Assembly: GCA_002753135.1 (NCBI GenBank)
Contig: PDZV01000004.1
Span: forward strand, 62,001-126,000
From: Magnetococcales bacterium WMHbinv6
Lineage (GTDB): Bacteria; Pseudomonadota; Magnetococcia; Magnetococcales; Magnetaquicoccaceae
DNA: 64,000 bases
Direction: 5' to 3'
The position numbers were made by a program, and so were the translations under genes. The notes under the pieces were generated by a model. That model made no database searches, was not told the origin of the DNA, and saw only the letters and a program-made list of their open reading frames with translations. Positions 62,723-64,000 of this stretch are shown here, piece after piece; position 1 is the stretch's first letter, and every line of letters begins with the position of its first letter.

Positions 62723-64000
62723 ATGAAGCGTCGCTTCTTGTTTCCAATCGTCATTGTGTGCAGTTTGCTGCTGGCGCACGCGGCAGAGCGGGTGGCGTGG
62801 GCAGCAGAAGAGTCTGCGTTGCAGTTGACGGTAAAAGTTACTTTGCCGGCCCGCAGCAAACCGGTTGACCGCATTGATCTGACCCACATCACCGTACCCG
62901 GTGCCGATGCGCCACTGCAACTGGCGTTGAAACTGACTCCCCGGGCGCGCCCGCTCTCGGTAGCCGACAGTCAGGCAGCAGGGGTGTCCTCCGCCGTCGA
63001 AGCGGCAACCACCAAAAATGAGACTGCCGATTCCCTGCCAGAGGGGTATCGGGAGTTGTTATGGATAGCCGTCCCGTTGCTGATCACCATCTGGTTGTTG
63101 CTTTGGGGCTGGCGACGCTTTCGTCGGGGCAGCAAACCGCCAGCAGCGGTTTCAGAAAAACAGCAGACCGTGCGCTGCGAACTGACCTGCCTGCCCAGCA
63201 ACCTGATCCCATTGGTGGGACGCACGACCCAGTTGCGCCAATTGGATCACTGGCTGGCCGATCCGGCAGTGGCCATTGTGACCTGTACCGCCCCCGCTGG
63301 CACCGGTAAAACAGCGCTTGTTGAGGGGTGGCTGGATGGTCTGCAACCCCGTTTTGGTGGTGCCCGTCGGGTTTTTGCCTGGACTTTTCAACAGGCTTCC
63401 ATCGCCCACGCCCGTTCCGCAGTCAGTGGTCCAGACAGTTCAGGACTCTTTTTTGTCCGGGCGTTGCGCTTTTTCGGTCACGAAGGCGAGCTGCCGGATA
63501 GCGAAGAAAAGCGGGCGGTCTGCTTGGTGCGTTTGTTACATGCGCAGCCGGCCCTGCTGATTCTGGACGGGGTCGAACGGCTGCAATATGCCGACGAGAC
63601 GCCCGGTGAACAGTTGGCCGATACCTTTGCCGATCCGGGCCTCTATCATTTTATCCGCCGCATGGCTCTTCCCCCTTCTGATCATAAACACAAAAACAGC
63701 TTGCTGGTGATCACCTCCCAACGGCTGGTGCGTCAGGAGGAGGGGAACACACAACGGTTGCAAGCCTGGCGTCCGATCAGCACGGTATGCCGATCATTGG
63801 CCCTGCCCAACCTCAGTGAGCGGGAGGGGGTGCAGTTGTTGAGCAAACTGGGTGTTGCCGCCACCTATCGCAAACGCTTGCCGGCCATGGTGCGGCAAAT
63901 GCACGGGCACGCCCTGACCTTGCTGATTCTGGGTGGCTTGTTGAGCCGTTCCGAGCGCGATGGCGGCCCCACGATCCTGGAGCTGGAACGGTGGCTGGAA
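62723..64000 (+). CDS. Membrane-anchored STAND (NB-ARC-like) NTPase, 5' part
   Basis: The frame is open from ATG 62723 to the window end (426 codons), so the gene is truncated by the window. Residues 1-28 are a signal peptide or anchor. A small extracytoplasmic region (about 29-111) is followed by a transmembrane helix (112-130) with a basic cytoplasmic edge (GWRRFRRG). The NTPase then begins at about 160: LVGRTTQL, Walker A APAGTGKTAL, the RVFAWTFQQ and SSGLFFVRALRFFG segments typical of one bacterial STAND subfamily, Walker B ALLILDGVERLQ, and LLVITSQRLV. TPR or effector repeats would be expected further on. Soluble relatives are often defence or signalling proteins. Confidence 0.85.
   Translation, partial: MKRRFLFPIVIVCSLLLAHAAERVAWAAEESALQLTVKVTLPARSKPVDRIDLTHITVPGADAPLQLALKLTPRARPLSVADSQAAGVSSAVEAATTKNETADSLPEGYRELLWIAVPLLITIWLLLWGWRRFRRGSKPPAAVSEKQQTVRCELTCLPSNLIPLVGRTTQLRQLDHWLADPAVAIVTCTAPAGTGKTALVEGWLDGLQPRFGGARRVFAWTFQQASIAHARSAVSGPDSSGLFFVRALRFFGHEGELPDSEEKRAVCLVRLLHAQPALLILDGVERLQYADETPGEQLADTFADPGLYHFIRRMALPPSDHKHKNSLLVITSQRLVRQEEGNTQRLQAWRPISTVCRSLALPNLSEREGVQLLSKLGVAATYRKRLPAMVRQMHGHALTLLILGGLLSRSERDGGPTILELERWLE

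Overview
This window is about 64 kb of bacterial chromosome at roughly 55 % GC. It is densely coded, with long co-directional operons and short intergenic gaps. The best guess for the source is an autotrophic proteobacterium that fixes carbon by the reductive TCA cycle, most likely of the Magnetococcia (Etaproteobacteria). The reasons are an ATP-citrate lyase with a very large second subunit (the divergent 'type II' form known from Magnetococcus marinus and tubeworm symbionts), a 2[4Fe-4S] ferredoxin, large chemoreceptors, and gammaproteobacteria-like housekeeping operons that are rearranged. No magnetosome genes, rRNA, tRNA, CRISPR array, phage or insertion sequence with a transposase was seen, so the assignment is inference.

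Layout. 1-3.6 kb (+): citrate lyase pair, closed by a strong terminator. 3.6-7.9 kb (-): a TPR protein, a degenerate RloB-like protein coupled to an AAA ATPase (RloA/AbiL-like), and a zinc-ribbon DUF3426 membrane protein. 8-14.5 kb (+): gcvH, a pair of small multidrug-resistance-like membrane proteins, hflX, groESL behind a CIRCE-like operator, then a DsbB/DsbA-like redox operon behind a textbook MerR-type promoter and flanked by possible small ORFs, and an HD-GYP sensor. 15.9-24.4 kb (-): pckA, pcm, ihfA, a dCache chemoreceptor, and a cyclic-nucleotide-binding protein coupled to a biotin-carboxylase-like enzyme. 24.6-37.2 kb (+): gap-tolB-pal-cpoB-queC-tilS, ftsH-folP-glmM, thrS. 37.2-46.4 kb (+): infC (ATC start)-rpmI-rplT-pheS without pheT, argC, ferredoxin, and yicC-gmk-rpoZ-relA-ridA. 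46.4-55 kb: small exported proteins, an L,D-transpeptidase, a Sel1/DUF1566 protein, thiD (-), serA, and a NIT/CZB chemoreceptor. 55-62.5 kb (-): one seven-gene run, exported protein-exonuclease-sspB-radA-cvpA-purF-OLD nuclease. 62.7 kb to the end (+): the first 426 codons of a membrane-anchored STAND NTPase that runs off the window.

How the genes fit together. The metabolic genes fit an autotroph that makes acetyl-CoA from citrate and then runs gluconeogenesis (pckA, gap, a biotin-carboxylase-like enzyme, ferredoxin). Envelope genes (tolB-pal-cpoB, ftsH, glmM, L,D-transpeptidase) and translation genes (thrS, infC, rpmI, rplT, pheS) form conserved clusters. Three loci carry defence-type ATPases (AAA+RloB-like, OLD, STAND), each inserted among or beside housekeeping genes rather than in an obvious island.

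Fold-back repeats lie in several intergenic gaps (about 21.7, 35.2 and 58.85 kb, possibly 46.4 kb). The most interesting loci for follow-up are the membrane-anchored STAND protein, the MerR-type dsb operon, the cNMP-binding/biotin-carboxylase pair, and the AAA/degenerate-RloB pair.
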